Shown one piece after another: positions 9,189-17,513 of a DNA stretch of 64,000 bases. Position 1 is the first letter of the stretch; each line of letters opens with the position of its first letter. The stretch covers positions 7,846 through 71,845 of the forward strand of contig NZ_BBUY01000003.1 in the NCBI RefSeq assembly GCF_001590865.1. Direction: 5' to 3'. This DNA comes from Streptomyces sp. NBRC 110611. Lineage in GTDB: Bacteria; Actinomycetota; Actinomycetes; Streptomycetales; Streptomycetaceae. Under the pieces are notes generated by a model. It saw nothing but the letters and a program-made list of their open reading frames with translations, ran no database searches and was not told the origin of the DNA. The position numbers and the translations under genes were made by a program.

Positions 9189-11060
9189 TCACCCCCTCCA
9201 CCGCCCCGGAGGAACCTGGAACGCCTGGACGCTCGGACGGTTGTCACTGAGCTGCTCACCCTGGACGAAGAGCGTTTTGTCGATGCCGTTCCAGGTGAGT
9301 GACATGGAGTCGGGCGAGGGCAGCGAATGCTCCGGGTCGTAGACCGTGCCCATCACCTTCTCCTTGCCATCGCGCAGGCCGATCGAGACCAGCAGCGGGT
9401 TGCGGGCGTTCGCGCCACTGTCGGGTGACGTGGTGACCGCGATCAGACCCGGGTCGTCCACGCCCGCGGTCGCCGCCGTGCCGCGCTTCTTCCACAGCAG
9501 CTTTCCGGTCTTCAGGTCCATGGCCGCGAGGCCCTTGTCCGCGCCGTACTGCGCCACCAGCACCTGCTCGTCATCGTCGACGTAGGTGCTGCGCGAATCG
9601 AATGTCAGGTCCTTCAGCTCCCCTTCGAGCTTGAACGAGTGGTCCGGCTTCCCTTCCTTCGTATACGTCTGGACGTAGCGGTCGGGATCGGCGGAGCTGC
9701 CGTCGAGCATGAGGAGCGTCAGGGGCCGGTCGGAGAGGATCTGCTCGATCGGCCGCTTCTCACCCTCGATCTTCGAATGGATGCTGGGGTACTCCAGGTC
9801 CTGGATTTTCAGCTGCGTCTGCGGCTTCTCATCGGGGCAGTTGCTCACCCAGGCGAGATACTGCGGGCTCAGACCGACGGAGTTGGTGCACAGGTGCCCC
9901 CGCGAGGTGAGCTGCCAGACCTTGTTCGCGCCGGAGACCGAGAAGCCGGCGTAGGTCCGCCCGATCGTGACCGCGACGACCTTCTTGTTCACCACGACCC
10001 GCGGCCGGTGTTCCGCGCCGCTTCCGTCCTGGAGGTTCTTCGACCACAGCGTGCGGCCGGTGTCGGTGTCGACGACGGACACGTAGGAACAGTCGTCGCC
10101 GCCCGCGTCGAAGACGACCACGCCCACGCCTTCGTAACTCGCGTCCTTGGACATCGCGCAGACCTCGCCCGCGCCCTTCGGCGTCTCCACCGTCCACGAC
10201 TTCTTGCCGGTCTTGCGGTTGTACGCGCGCACGCCCTCGCTATCGCCGTAGATGACGTCGTCGTTGTTGAACCACATCGAGCGCAGACCGTTCTCGTCCT
10301 GCCGTTCGCGAGCGGACGCGCTGGCGGGCGCCTTCCACAGCTGCGGCAGGGCGTTCGCCGGCCGGTCGGCGGCCGAGTCGGCAGAGCCGTTGCCCGTGAG
10401 AAGGAAGTACCCGCCGACACCGCCGGCGATCAGGACGACCATCACGATCGCCAGGATGATCGCCACGGGGGGTTTGTTACGGGCCGGACCGACGGGCAGC
10501 CCCGCCCCACCCGGGAACGGTGCTGCCGCCATGGGCCCACCGGGGAACGGCGGCTGCCCGGGGACCTGTCCCGGGACGGGAACCTGTCCTGGCACGGGAA
10601 CCTGTCCCGGCGTGGCCGCCTGCCCCGGCACAGGAGCTTGCCCCGGCACAGGGGCCTGCTGCTGGGCGTACGGCGGGTGCGGCAGGGGCAGGGGCGGCTG
10701 CTGGCCTCCGTGTGGCACGGAACCGTGCGGCGCGGAAGGGGGCTGGGCAAAGCCCTGCTGAGGTGAGCCCTGAGGCTGGCCCATGGGCGGCTGGGCCGCA
10801 CCCGGACCAGGCGGAACGGGCTGAGCGGGCTGAGCCGGCTGAGCCGGCTGAGCGAGCGGAGTGGGCTGAGCGGGCGGAGTCGCATAGGGGTTGGGGCCGG
10901 CCGGAGACGGGCCGACGGGCTGTCCCGCGGGCGGGGGCTCGGCCGCCCCGATGGGCTGGCCTGGTACCGGCGGACCGACAGGTGCCGCTCCCGGACCCCC
11001 CTGGCCGTCCGGCTTCGGCCCTTGCGGATTCCCGGTGCTTCCCTGGCCACCCTGCGACAC
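9189..11060 (-). CDS. membrane-anchored PQQ-like beta-propeller protein
   Basis: This 623-residue protein has a Pro/Gln/Gly-rich N-terminal cytoplasmic region (1-190), one transmembrane helix (VAIILAIVMVVLIAGGVGGYF, about 200-221) and an extracytoplasmic region with beta-propeller blades. Repeated patterns such as VRAYNRKTGKKSWTV, VVDTDTGRTLW and MDLKTGKLLWKKRG are typical of PQQ-like/BamB repeats. Such proteins are common in Streptomyces, often near cell-surface functions; the ligand is unknown. The start is GTG 11058-11060 with GGGGG about 10 bases upstream. It is transcribed divergently from trmB with a 230-base shared region. Compositional repeats in the N-terminal region come from repetitive DNA (about 10560-10660, CCTGTCCCGGCACGGGAA words). 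Confidence 0.85.
   Translation of the reverse strand: MSQGGQGSTGNPQGPKPDGQGGPGAAPVGPPVPGQPIGAAEPPPAGQPVGPSPAGPNPYATPPAQPTPLAQPAQPAQPAQPVPPGPGAAQPPMGQPQGSPQQGFAQPPSAPHGSVPHGGQQPPLPLPHPPYAQQQAPVPGQAPVPGQAATPGQVPVPGQVPVPGQVPGQPPFPGGPMAAAPFPGGAGLPVGPARNKPPVAIILAIVMVVLIAGGVGGYFLLTGNGSADSAADRPANALPQLWKAPASASARERQDENGLRSMWFNNDDVIYGDSEGVRAYNRKTGKKSWTVETPKGAGEVCAMSKDASYEGVGVVVFDAGGDDCSYVSVVDTDTGRTLWSKNLQDGSGAEHRPRVVVNKKVVAVTIGRTYAGFSVSGANKVWQLTSRGHLCTNSVGLSPQYLAWVSNCPDEKPQTQLKIQDLEYPSIHSKIEGEKRPIEQILSDRPLTLLMLDGSSADPDRYVQTYTKEGKPDHSFKLEGELKDLTFDSRSTYVDDDEQVLVAQYGADKGLAAMDLKTGKLLWKKRGTAATAGVDDPGLIAVTTSPDSGANARNPLLVSIGLRDGKEKVMGTVYDPEHSLPSPDSMSLTWNGIDKTLFVQGEQLSDNRPSVQAFQVPPGRWRG
10553..10650. repeat. 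tandem repeat encoding PVPGQ units of the propeller protein
   Basis: About six 15-24-base units of the type CCCGGGACGGGAACCTGTCC run through the linker-coding part of the beta-propeller gene. On the coding strand they give a PGQVPVPGQ-like repeat (PGQAPVPGQAATPGQVPV). The cytoplasmic linker length is likely variable between strains. Confidence 0.7.
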
Positions 11061-11275
11061 GATGAACAGACCCCCTGGCTTGCTGGCTTACTGGTGCGTG
11101 TGCCGGCTTCGTTGCGGCACGTCGGCCCCGCATCGTATGCACGCCGCCACTCCCCCAGCCAGCGCCTTCCCACCAGCGGTTTCGCCCTTTCCGCCCAGCC
11201 ATCGCCCGGTACTCCCGGTATCGCCGCGGCCACCTCCCCCGCCCTCCACCCACCGTGGAACCGTCCTCCGCCCCG

Positions 11276-11291
11276 TAGAATCGACACACTG
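11276..11291 (+). promoter_or_regulatory. candidate leaderless promoter of trmB
   Basis: TAGAAT at 11276-11281 matches the -10 pattern TAnnnT and lies 9 bases before the GTG start, with no ribosome-binding site between. This is the spacing expected for a leaderless transcript in Streptomyces. No clear -35 was found. Confidence 0.45.
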
Positions 11292-12214
11292 TGTCCGAGA
11301 ATCCCGCCACCCCTGAAGCCAACCCGTCGGAAGCCAACCCGTCGGCTACCAGCCAGTCGGAAGCCGGCCCGTCGGAAGCCGACGCTCCGGCAGCCGCGGC
11401 CGCGGCCGCGCAGGAAACCACCACGCAGGGAGCCCGCAGCCTCGGCCTCGGCTCCACGGCCGTGTCAGCCGCCACCCCCCGCCGCGGCGCACCCATGTTC
11501 CCCGACGGCACCGGCCCCGCGGCCGACCCGGCCGGCTCGCACCACGAGCGGCGGATCCGCTCCTTCCAGCCCCGCCGCAGCCGCGTCTCCCCCGGACAGG
11601 CGGATGCGCTGCGCCGCCTGTGGCCCACGTGGGGGCTGGACATCGACGGGCTCTCCCGTATTGATCTGGACACGTTCTTCGACGGCCTGCCGGTCGTCCT
11701 GGAAATCGGCTTCGGGATGGGTGAGGCCACGGCACAGATGGCCGCCGCCGACCCGTCGACCGGCATCCTCGCCTGTGACGTGCACACGCCGGGCCAGGGC
11801 AATCTGCTCCGCCTCGCCGAGCAGAACGGCCTGTCCAACATCCGGGTGGCGAACGGCGACGCGATCATCCTGCTCCGCGAGATGCTCGCCCCCGGCTCCC
11901 TCGCCGGCCTGCGCGTCTTCTTCCCCGACCCCTGGCCCAAGAAGCGCCACCACAAGCGCCGCCTGATCCAGCCGGAATTCGTCTCGCTGGCCTGCTCCCG
12001 GCTCACGCCCGGCGCCCTGGTCCACTGCGCGACCGACTGGGAGCCGTACGCCGAGCAGATGCTGGAGGTCCTCTCCGCCGAGCCGACGCTGGAGAACCTC
12101 CACCCGGGATACGCCCCCCGGCCGGACTTCCGCCCGCTGACCAGGTTCGAGGGCCAGGGCCTGGACAAGGGACACGTCGTCCACGACCTGCTCTTCCGCC
12201 GCCGCAGCGCATAA
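11291..12214 (+). CDS. trmB: tRNA (guanine-N7-)-methyltransferase
   Basis: This 307-residue protein has an Ala/Ser/Glu-rich N-terminal extension (1-85) and a class I SAM-dependent methyltransferase domain. The SAM motif is VVLEIGFGMGEATAQMA. The TrmB signature VFFPDPWPKKRHHKRRL is present, as is a closing LTRFEGQG block. It methylates G46 in the variable loop of tRNAs. The N-terminal extension is longer than in E. coli TrmB and is typical of streptomycetes, but its use is unknown. The start GTG 11291 lies just after a -10-like TAGAAT, so translation is probably leaderless. It is followed by a repeat-rich gap and prsW-like gene in the same direction. Confidence 0.95.
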   Translation: MSENPATPEANPSEANPSATSQSEAGPSEADAPAAAAAAAQETTTQGARSLGLGSTAVSAATPRRGAPMFPDGTGPAADPAGSHHERRIRSFQPRRSRVSPGQADALRRLWPTWGLDIDGLSRIDLDTFFDGLPVVLEIGFGMGEATAQMAAADPSTGILACDVHTPGQGNLLRLAEQNGLSNIRVANGDAIILLREMLAPGSLAGLRVFFPDPWPKKRHHKRRLIQPEFVSLACSRLTPGALVHCATDWEPYAEQMLEVLSAEPTLENLHPGYAPRPDFRPLTRFEGQGLDKGHVVHDLLFRRRSA

Positions 12215-12380
12215 GCCGCAGCCGGTAACCGGTCATCGGCCAGTCGGCAGCCGCAACCACAGCCGGTAGCCAGTAATCGGTCAGTCGCCAGCCAGCCATC
12301 GGTAGCCGCAGCCGGTAGCTGGCAATCGGTCAGTCGCCAGCCGATCATCAGCAGCCGCAGCAGGTATCCACCAGCAACGG
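12214..12380. repeat. imperfect tandem repeat of about 50 bp after trmB
   Basis: Four units begin with AGCCGCA at 12214, 12249, 12304 and 12353. The best-matched units contain AGCCGGTAGC...AATCGGTCAGTCGCCAGCC. Spacings are 35, 55 and 49 bases. The array fills the gap between trmB and the PrsW gene. It does not have the identical repeats and unique spacers of a CRISPR array. Confidence 0.7.
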
Positions 12381-12408
12381 CCCCTCGTTACGCCGCAAAG
12401 CTCCTCGT

Positions 12409-12421
12409 TAGGGTCGACAGG
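12409..12421 (+). promoter_or_regulatory. candidate leaderless promoter of the PrsW gene
   Basis: TAGGGT at 12409-12414 fits TAnnnT and is followed by six bases and the GTG start. No ribosome-binding site is present. This is the standard look of a leaderless Streptomyces gene. Confidence 0.5.
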
Positions 12422-13923
12422 TGTCCCCGTCCCCCCAGCCGCCCCCACACCCCTGCGCACTGCCGCCGCCACCTCCACCCCCACCCCCGTACACACCCCC
12501 CGCATACGCCCCCTGCGCCGCGCACGCCCCCACCGCACCCCCACACCACCACCGCCGCAGACCCCCCTGGCAGAGCAGAACCGTCCGCGCGACGGCCCTG
12601 ATATCCCTCCTGGCCCTCTCCGGTGTCCTGATCATCGCGCTGGTCCGCCGCGAGACCGGCACCGAAGGCTTCCTGGTAGGCCTCGGCCTGGCCGTCTTCC
12701 CCGTACCGCTCCTCATCGCAGCCTTCTGCTGGCTCGACCGCCTGGAGCCCGAGCCCTGGCGCAACCTCGCCTTCGCCTTCACCTGGGGCGCCTGCGCCGC
12801 CACCCTGGTCGCCCTGCTGGCCAACGGCTTCGCCACCGACTGGCTGGCCGCCAACATCGCCTCCACCTCGCCCTCCGAGGCCGAGGCCTGGGGCGCCGCC
12901 GTCATCGCCCCGTTCGTCGAGGAGACGGGCAAGGCCGCCGCCGTCCTCTTCCTCTACCGCTTCCGCCGACGCGACTTCGACGGCATCACGGACGGCATCG
13001 TCATCGCCGGCATCACCGCCACCGGCTTCGCTTTCACCGAGAACATCCTCTACCTGGGCAACGCCTTCGGCGAGGACCAGTCCCTGGGCCACTCGGGCCT
13101 GGACTCCCTCACCGCCGGCACCTTCTTCATCCGGATCATCGTCTCCCCCTTCGCCCACCCCCTCTTCACCATCCCCACCGGCCTCGCGTTCGGCATCGCC
13201 GCCACCCGCTACCCCCGCCGCCGCACCGCCCGCACGGCCGTGACCGCCCTGGGCCTGGCGACCTCGGTCCTCCTCCACGCCGTCTGGAACGCCTCCGCCA
13301 CCCTCGACACCCCCGACTTCCTCCTCATCTACGGCCTCTTCATGGTCCCGCTCCTCCTCGTCCTGACCGCCCTCGCCGTCTGGGCCCGCAACCAGGAACT
13401 CCGCTCCCTCCGCCACTACCTCACCCCCTACATCGCCGCCGGCTGGCTCGTCCCCGCCGAACCCACCGCCCTCTCCTCCCTCAAGACCCGCGCCCTGGCC
13501 CGCGACATCGCCCACCGCACCCACGGCCCCGCCGCCGCCCGCGCCGTCACCGAATACACCGCCCTCGCCACCGCCCTCTCCTTCCACCGCCGCCGCGCCC
13601 ACCTCACCGGCCCCACCCCAGACTTCACCACCCAGGAACACCACCTACTCCAGCACCTACGCCACTACCAGCCTTGGGGGCAACGGGCACTTACGGATGC
13701 ACTGGAGACTGCGGCCCGGCAGGACGAGCGCTGGGCGAACCAGGTGCACCAGGAAGACCAGGTGCACCAGGAAGAGAACGAGCACGACACCTCCGGCGCA
13801 CCCCTCTCAAAGAAACCCACTCGGGGGAACCCACGCAGTCAGCGCAGCCGAAGCCACACCACGCCGCCCCCACCCCGCCCTACGGAACAAGCAACTCACC
13901 GCCCGCCACCGGGTCAAGCGTGA
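12421..13923 (+). CDS. PrsW-family intramembrane metalloprotease
   Basis: This 500-residue protein has a Pro/His-rich N-terminus and about eight membrane helices. The PrsW-type active-site blocks are present: PFVEETGKA (EExxK-like), TENILYLGNA, SPFAHPLFTIPTG and LLHAVWNAS. These supply the Glu and His residues thought to hold zinc in this CPBP-related family. PrsW in Bacillus cleaves an anti-sigma factor; the Streptomyces target is unknown. A hydrophilic tail (about 340-500) with many Arg, Gln and His residues is an actinobacterial extension. It starts at GTG 12421, probably leaderless. The C-terminal tail contains repeated VHQEDQVHQEEN encoded by a small tandem repeat (13738-13772). Confidence 0.9.
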   Translation: MSPSPQPPPHPCALPPPPPPPPPYTPPAYAPCAAHAPTAPPHHHRRRPPWQSRTVRATALISLLALSGVLIIALVRRETGTEGFLVGLGLAVFPVPLLIAAFCWLDRLEPEPWRNLAFAFTWGACAATLVALLANGFATDWLAANIASTSPSEAEAWGAAVIAPFVEETGKAAAVLFLYRFRRRDFDGITDGIVIAGITATGFAFTENILYLGNAFGEDQSLGHSGLDSLTAGTFFIRIIVSPFAHPLFTIPTGLAFGIAATRYPRRRTARTAVTALGLATSVLLHAVWNASATLDTPDFLLIYGLFMVPLLLVLTALAVWARNQELRSLRHYLTPYIAAGWLVPAEPTALSSLKTRALARDIAHRTHGPAAARAVTEYTALATALSFHRRRAHLTGPTPDFTTQEHHLLQHLRHYQPWGQRALTDALETAARQDERWANQVHQEDQVHQEENEHDTSGAPLSKKPTRGNPRSQRSRSHTTPPPPRPTEQATHRPPPGQA

Positions 13924-14116
13924 CGGCATTGAAAAGCTGGAACGCAGACACCTCGTAGCCGGTGCGCCTCGTAGCCCCGCGTGCCGAAGACACCGCCCCG
14001 AGCCACACAAGCAGAGCCCTGCGTGCTGCTTTCTCTTTACTCCCTGGGGCCACCCGATCCGCTGCGAGCCCGGCGTAGGCTCAGGGAAGTTGGCTCTGAC
14101 GTGGAAGGTTATGGCG

Positions 14117-14419
14117 ATGGCGCGTATTCCGGCGGCAGTGGTGGCGGCGAGTGGGCTCGTGGGTGGTTATGGCGTCGCTCGGTGGACGGAGAAGAGGCCG
14201 TTGGGGGGAGTGGCGCTGGTGGCGGCTGGGGTTGTGGCGGCCAAGGAGTGGCAGGAGAAGGCCGGGCCGAAGGCTGCGGTGGCGTTGAGTGGCGCCTATG
14301 TGGCGGCGTTTGTGGGGTCGCATGTGCTGGCCAAGAAGATCGGGGCCTGGCCTTCGGTGTTCGCGGTGGCGGGTGGGATGGCGCTGGCGTCGTGGGCGGT
14401 GGTGGACCGTCGGGGGTGA
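14117..14419 (+). CDS. small hydrophobic protein, probably membrane
   Basis: The predicted protein has 100 residues: MARIPAAVVAASGLVGGYG at the start, then helices such as GGVALVAAGVVAAKEW, VALSGAYVAAFVGSHVLA and VFAVAGGMALASWAV. Three to four short hydrophobic segments suggest an integral membrane protein. ATG 14117 has GGAAGG 8 bases upstream; ATG 14111 would be only 2 bases away. I do not know the family or function. It is convergent with the aldo/keto reductase gene, separated by repeats and a terminator. Confidence 0.7.
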   Translation: MARIPAAVVAASGLVGGYGVARWTEKRPLGGVALVAAGVVAAKEWQEKAGPKAAVALSGAYVAAFVGSHVLAKKIGAWPSVFAVAGGMALASWAVVDRRG

Positions 14420-14451
14420 GTCGGGGGTAAGTCAGGGGTGAGTCGGGGTGA
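14413..14451. repeat. GGGGTGAGTC short tandem repeat
   Basis: Four imperfect 9-11-base units (GGGGTGAGTC / GGGGTAAGTC) start in the last codons of the small membrane protein gene and continue past its stop. Confidence 0.65.
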
Positions 14452-14493
14452 GGTGCCGACGGCACAGTTCTCGGCCGGCCACGGGCATCCCCG

Positions 14494-14540
14494 CGCAGAG
14501 GGGGCAGGGGCCCGCTGCGTGGGGACGCCCCCTCTGTGCG
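14494..14540. terminator. bidirectional terminator hairpin
   Basis: CGCAGAGGGGGC pairs with GCCCCCTCTGTGCG across a 21-base loop. It sits between two convergent genes, so it can serve both. Confidence 0.65.
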
Positions 14541-14561
14541 AGGCGGGGCGAGGCAGGCCGG

Positions 14562-15503
14562 TCAGGCCGATGCGTCGTTCAGGAGGGTGAGTTCGGCCTG
14601 GGTGAGGGAGAGGTCCGCGGCGGCCAGGAGGGGCGGGAGCTGGGAGACCGTACGGGCACTGGCGATGGGGGCGGCGACCGTCGGCTGCGCGGCGAGCCAG
14701 GCGAGGGCCACGGTGGCGAGTTCGGCACCATGGGCGGCGGCGACGGTGTCGAGGGCCTCCAGGACGCGGAGGCCGCGATCGGTGGCCAGATACTCTGCGG
14801 CCTTCTCGGAGCGGGCGCTGTCGGTCGCGGCGCCAGGGCGGTACTTGCCCGTGAGGAAGCCGGAGGCGAGGGCGTAATAGGGCATCGCGGCGACGCTCTC
14901 GCGGGCGGCCACGTCGGCCAGTTCACCCTCGTAGGTGTCGCGGGAGACCAGGTTGTAGTGGGGCTGCAGGGCGACGTATCGGGCCAGGCCCTCGCGAGCG
15001 GAGAAGGTAAGGGATTCCGCCAGGCGGGCCGCGGAGATGTTGGACGCACCGATCTCGCGGACCTTGCCGGCCTTGACGAGGTCGTCGAGGGCGGTGAGGA
15101 ACTCCCCGACCTCCAGTGATTCGTCGTCGTAGTGGGTGTAGTAGAGGTCGATGTAGTCCGTGCGGAGGCGGGTGAGGGACTGGTCGACCGCGGTCTTGAT
15201 CGTGGCGGCGGTCAGGCCCGTGAAGTCGGGGTGTGCGCCGACCTTGGTGGCGATGACGACGTCGGAGCGATTGCCCCGGGACGCCAGCCAGTTGCCGATG
15301 ACAGTCTCGGATTCACCGCCCTTGTTGCCGGGGACCCAGGCGGAGTACACGTCGGCGGTGTCGATGAAGTTCCCGCCGGCGGTCGTGTACGCGTCGAGCA
15401 CGGCGAAGGACTCGGCTTCGTCGGCAGTCCAGCCGAAGACGTTGCCCCCGAGGGAGAGCGGGGAGACGGAGAGCGAACCAACAGTTTTGAGTTTCGCAGT
15501 CAT
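14562..15503 (-). CDS. aldo/keto reductase
   Basis: This 313-residue protein has a typical (beta/alpha)8 aldo/keto reductase sequence. Motifs include LSLGGNVFGW, GGNFIDTADVYSAW (catalytic Asp/Tyr region), DYIDLYYTHYDD, REIGASNISA and a nucleotide-binding QPTVAAPIASAR block. It probably reduces or oxidises an aldehyde or ketone with NADP(H); the substrate is unknown. ATG 15503 is the start seen in homologues (MTAKLKTVGSLSV). There is no clear ribosome-binding site, and the longer frame reads into tandem repeats. It is downstream of the M23 peptidase gene on the same strand, 127 bases away, so co-transcription is possible. Confidence 0.9.
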   Translation of the reverse strand: MTAKLKTVGSLSVSPLSLGGNVFGWTADEAESFAVLDAYTTAGGNFIDTADVYSAWVPGNKGGESETVIGNWLASRGNRSDVVIATKVGAHPDFTGLTAATIKTAVDQSLTRLRTDYIDLYYTHYDDESLEVGEFLTALDDLVKAGKVREIGASNISAARLAESLTFSAREGLARYVALQPHYNLVSRDTYEGELADVAARESVAAMPYYALASGFLTGKYRPGAATDSARSEKAAEYLATDRGLRVLEALDTVAAAHGAELATVALAWLAAQPTVAAPIASARTVSQLPPLLAAADLSLTQAELTLLNDASA

Positions 15504-15537
15504 GTGGAGGGAAGCGCTCGGGGGGAGGGGGGTTATT

Positions 15538-15625
15538 CCCCCTCGTTTCCCTCGTTTCCCTCGTTTCCTGCGTTTCCCTGGCTTCCTGCGCTTCCCTGGC
15601 TTCCTGCGCTTCCCTCGGTTCCGTC
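15538..15625. repeat. CCTCGTTTC / GCTTCCCTG tandem repeats
   Basis: About nine 9-12-base units fill most of the gap between the M23 peptidase stop and the aldo/keto reductase start. Three perfect CCCTCGTTT copies come first, followed by CTTCCTGCG/CTTCCCTGG variants. It is not coding in any convincing frame. Confidence 0.75.
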
Positions 15626-15630
15626 TTGCC

Positions 15631-16953
15631 TCAGGCTTCGATCCCGTGCTCCCGCAGCCACGCCATCGGGTCTGTCGGGTCGCCGCCACCGGGACGTACC
15701 TCGAGGTGGAGGTGCGGGCCGGTGACATTGCCGGTCGCGCCGACGCGGCCGATGACATCGCCCGTATTGACCTTGCCGGAGGTCTTCACCATCGAGGACA
15801 GATGGCAGAACCAGAGCTCGGTGCCGTCGTCCAGGGTGAGCACGATGCGGTAGCCGTACGCACCGGCCCAGCCGGCCTGGGTGATGGTGCCGGAGTGAAC
15901 CGCCTTGACGGGCGTGCCGGTCGGCGCGGCGAAGTCCTGCCCGGTATGGTCCGCGGCCCAGCGGTCGCCGGCCTGGCCGAAGCCGGCGGTCAGGGTGTAC
16001 GAGGAGACGGGGACGGTGAAGCTCTTCGCCAGCCGGGCGAGGCGTTCGGCCTCCGCCTTACGGTGGGCCTCCGCCTCGGCCTCGCGCTTGGCTTCCAGTT
16101 CTGCGGCTTTCTTGGCGGCCGCGGCCCTCTCGGCCGCCTTCTGGGCTTCGACCGCTTCCTTCGCGGCCTGCTTGACGGCGGCGTTCTCGGCCGCCTCACG
16201 GGCTTCCGTCTCGGCGGCGCTCTGCTGCGCGTCGGCCTGCTGGAGGATGCGGCTGCGCAGGGCCTCGCCGGCACCGCTGCCCGTACCGGTGCCTGTACCG
16301 GAGCCCGTACCGGTGGCCTGGCTGAGCGGGCCCGAGGGAGAAGGGGAGTTGGCCTCGGAGCCGGGGGCGGCGCCGGAGGTGGATTCGTCACCGTCAGCAT
16401 CGGCATCGGCATCGGATATGAGGTCGCCGACGCCGGGGAGGGACTCGGCGTCCGGCAGGCTGTCGGCTATCTCGTCGGCCAGCCCGCCGATGTCGGGTAT
16501 CGAGATCGGGAGCGGCGGGCGGCCCTCCGCCGTGGCCATGCCTCCCGCGCCGACCGCCGCGATGACGCCGACGCCCAGGACTGTGCCGCCGCGGGCGAGT
16601 CCGCCGGTGCGCTGCTTGACCACCCGGTGCTTGCCACGGACGGAGCGGACGGACTCCTCGGTGGGGTTCCACTCCTCCCACGGGCCGTCGCCGCCACCGT
16701 CACCGCCACCGTCACCGACGCCGTCACCGACGCCGTCACCGACGACGATGCTGGCACCGTCACCGACGCTGTTGGCGTCCCCGGCGCTGTTGGCGTCGCG
16801 GCCCGTTGCGATGTCTGCACCGCCGCGCGCGTGCGCGTAGGCAGGTCCGTCGAAAGCGCCTCGGGCATCGAGTTCATGCGCGAAGGCCGGGGCAGCGGGG
16901 GCTGCGGAGGCGGATGCGGACGGAGCCTCGGGGGCAGGCCTGTTGGATGCCAC
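15631..16953 (-). CDS. M23-family peptidoglycan endopeptidase, riboswitch-controlled
   Basis: This 440-residue protein has a disordered N-terminus with a GDGVGDG repeat and one membrane helix (about 113-135, GTVLGVGVIAAVGAGG). An Ala/Glu/Lys-rich coiled coil follows (about 240-325). The C-terminal LytM/M23 domain contains DHTGQDFAAPTG and GPHLHLEVRPGG, which carry the zinc-binding His and Asp. It should cut peptide cross-links in the cell wall. The start is GTG 16953, with AAGGAG 9 bases upstream. A longer reading to 17031 is wrong because that sequence is the 3' half of a c-di-AMP riboswitch. The repeat-encoded linker at 16680-16745 (GTCACCGACGCC words) is likely length-variable. Confidence 0.88.
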   Translation of the reverse strand: MASNRPAPEAPSASASAAPAAPAFAHELDARGAFDGPAYAHARGGADIATGRDANSAGDANSVGDGASIVVGDGVGDGVGDGGGDGGGDGPWEEWNPTEESVRSVRGKHRVVKQRTGGLARGGTVLGVGVIAAVGAGGMATAEGRPPLPISIPDIGGLADEIADSLPDAESLPGVGDLISDADADADGDESTSGAAPGSEANSPSPSGPLSQATGTGSGTGTGTGSGAGEALRSRILQQADAQQSAAETEAREAAENAAVKQAAKEAVEAQKAAERAAAAKKAAELEAKREAEAEAHRKAEAERLARLAKSFTVPVSSYTLTAGFGQAGDRWAADHTGQDFAAPTGTPVKAVHSGTITQAGWAGAYGYRIVLTLDDGTELWFCHLSSMVKTSGKVNTGDVIGRVGATGNVTGPHLHLEVRPGGGDPTDPMAWLREHGIEA

Positions 16954-16979
16954 GGGGGCGGACTCCTTTCCTTCCTTCT

Positions 16980-17234
16980 CGCCTACCGGGTTAGCTGACG
17001 GGTTCGGAGCAGGAAGGTCTCCTACGGGCACCCTCTGGCTGAGGCGTCCGATTCACCCCAAGGTGATGGTTCCCCGGTTCCCTTGCGCAGTTCATGCGGT
17101 CCGTGCGGTCCGTGCAGTTCACGCAGTTTGTGCGATTCATGCGGTTCATGCAGTTCCGGCGGCTCGCGTAGTTCGTACCGGTCATGCCGTTCGGGGTGCT
17201 GAAGGTGCGTGAAATGTGCGTACGGGATTCGGCG
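16980..17234 (-). ncRNA. c-di-AMP riboswitch (ydaO-yuaA class)
   Basis: On the minus strand the leader of the M23 gene has the class hallmarks in order. CGCCGAATCCCGT is at the 5' side (near 17234-17222). CCGGGGAACCA and CTTGGGGTGAATC follow (about 17078-17052), then GTAGGAGACCTTCCTGCTCC, ACCCGTCAGCTAACCCGGTAGGCG-type pieces closing P1 at 16980. Ribosome-binding site and GTG start follow within 27 bases. Streptomyces rpfA and several wall hydrolases are known to have this switch, which lowers expression when c-di-AMP is high. A 72-base tandem repeat sits inside the variable peripheral arm. The exact 5' boundary is estimated. Confidence 0.88.
17085..17156 (-). repeat. eight 9-bp tandem repeats inside the riboswitch
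   Basis: Eight contiguous 9-base units read on the minus strand as GAACTGCAT, GAACCGCAT, GAATCGCAC, AAACTGCGT, GAACTGCAC, GGACCGCAC, GGACCGCAT and GAACTGCGC. The consensus is GAACYGCAY. They lie between the 5' strand of the aptamer and the conserved CGGGGAACC block. Confidence 0.85.
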
Positions 17235-17513
17235 TCGGCGCACGGTGCCGCCTCTTTCGACGGCTGGGACGACCGCGCTCCGTTATCGGACAGTAATAGA
17301 AGTCGTGACCATTTTCCAAGCCTCCCCGGGAATCCTTGTCCACTCTCCACGAGGTTTGACGTGGAACTTTTCCACGCATACCCACGCGAACCTGGCAAGT
17401 TGACCAAGGGACTCCAAACGATCTTTCGGCGATTGTGCGTCAGTTGTTATGCGACGCATGCGCCGCCATGACGCCAAGGAGCATTCATCGATTACCCGGA
17501 GTGACAGCGCGCG
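17235..17513. other. promoter region upstream of the riboswitch
   Basis: About 280 bases between the phosphatase stop and the aptamer. It has lower GC than the surroundings (for example near 17281-17330 and 17405-17455). No gene is seen. The riboswitch transcript must start here on the minus strand; I could not fix a -10. Confidence 0.4.

Noticed and set aside
12214..12380. CRISPR-like array after trmB
   Set aside because: Units are imperfect, of variable spacing and without unique spacers; no cas genes are present.
16954..17031. Start of the M23 protein at GTG 17031
   Set aside because: The extra codons are conserved riboswitch sequence, and AAGGAG stands before GTG 16953.
17085..17156. 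CRISPR or iteron array
   Set aside because: The 9-base units are directly contiguous and within a riboswitch; there is no replication gene.
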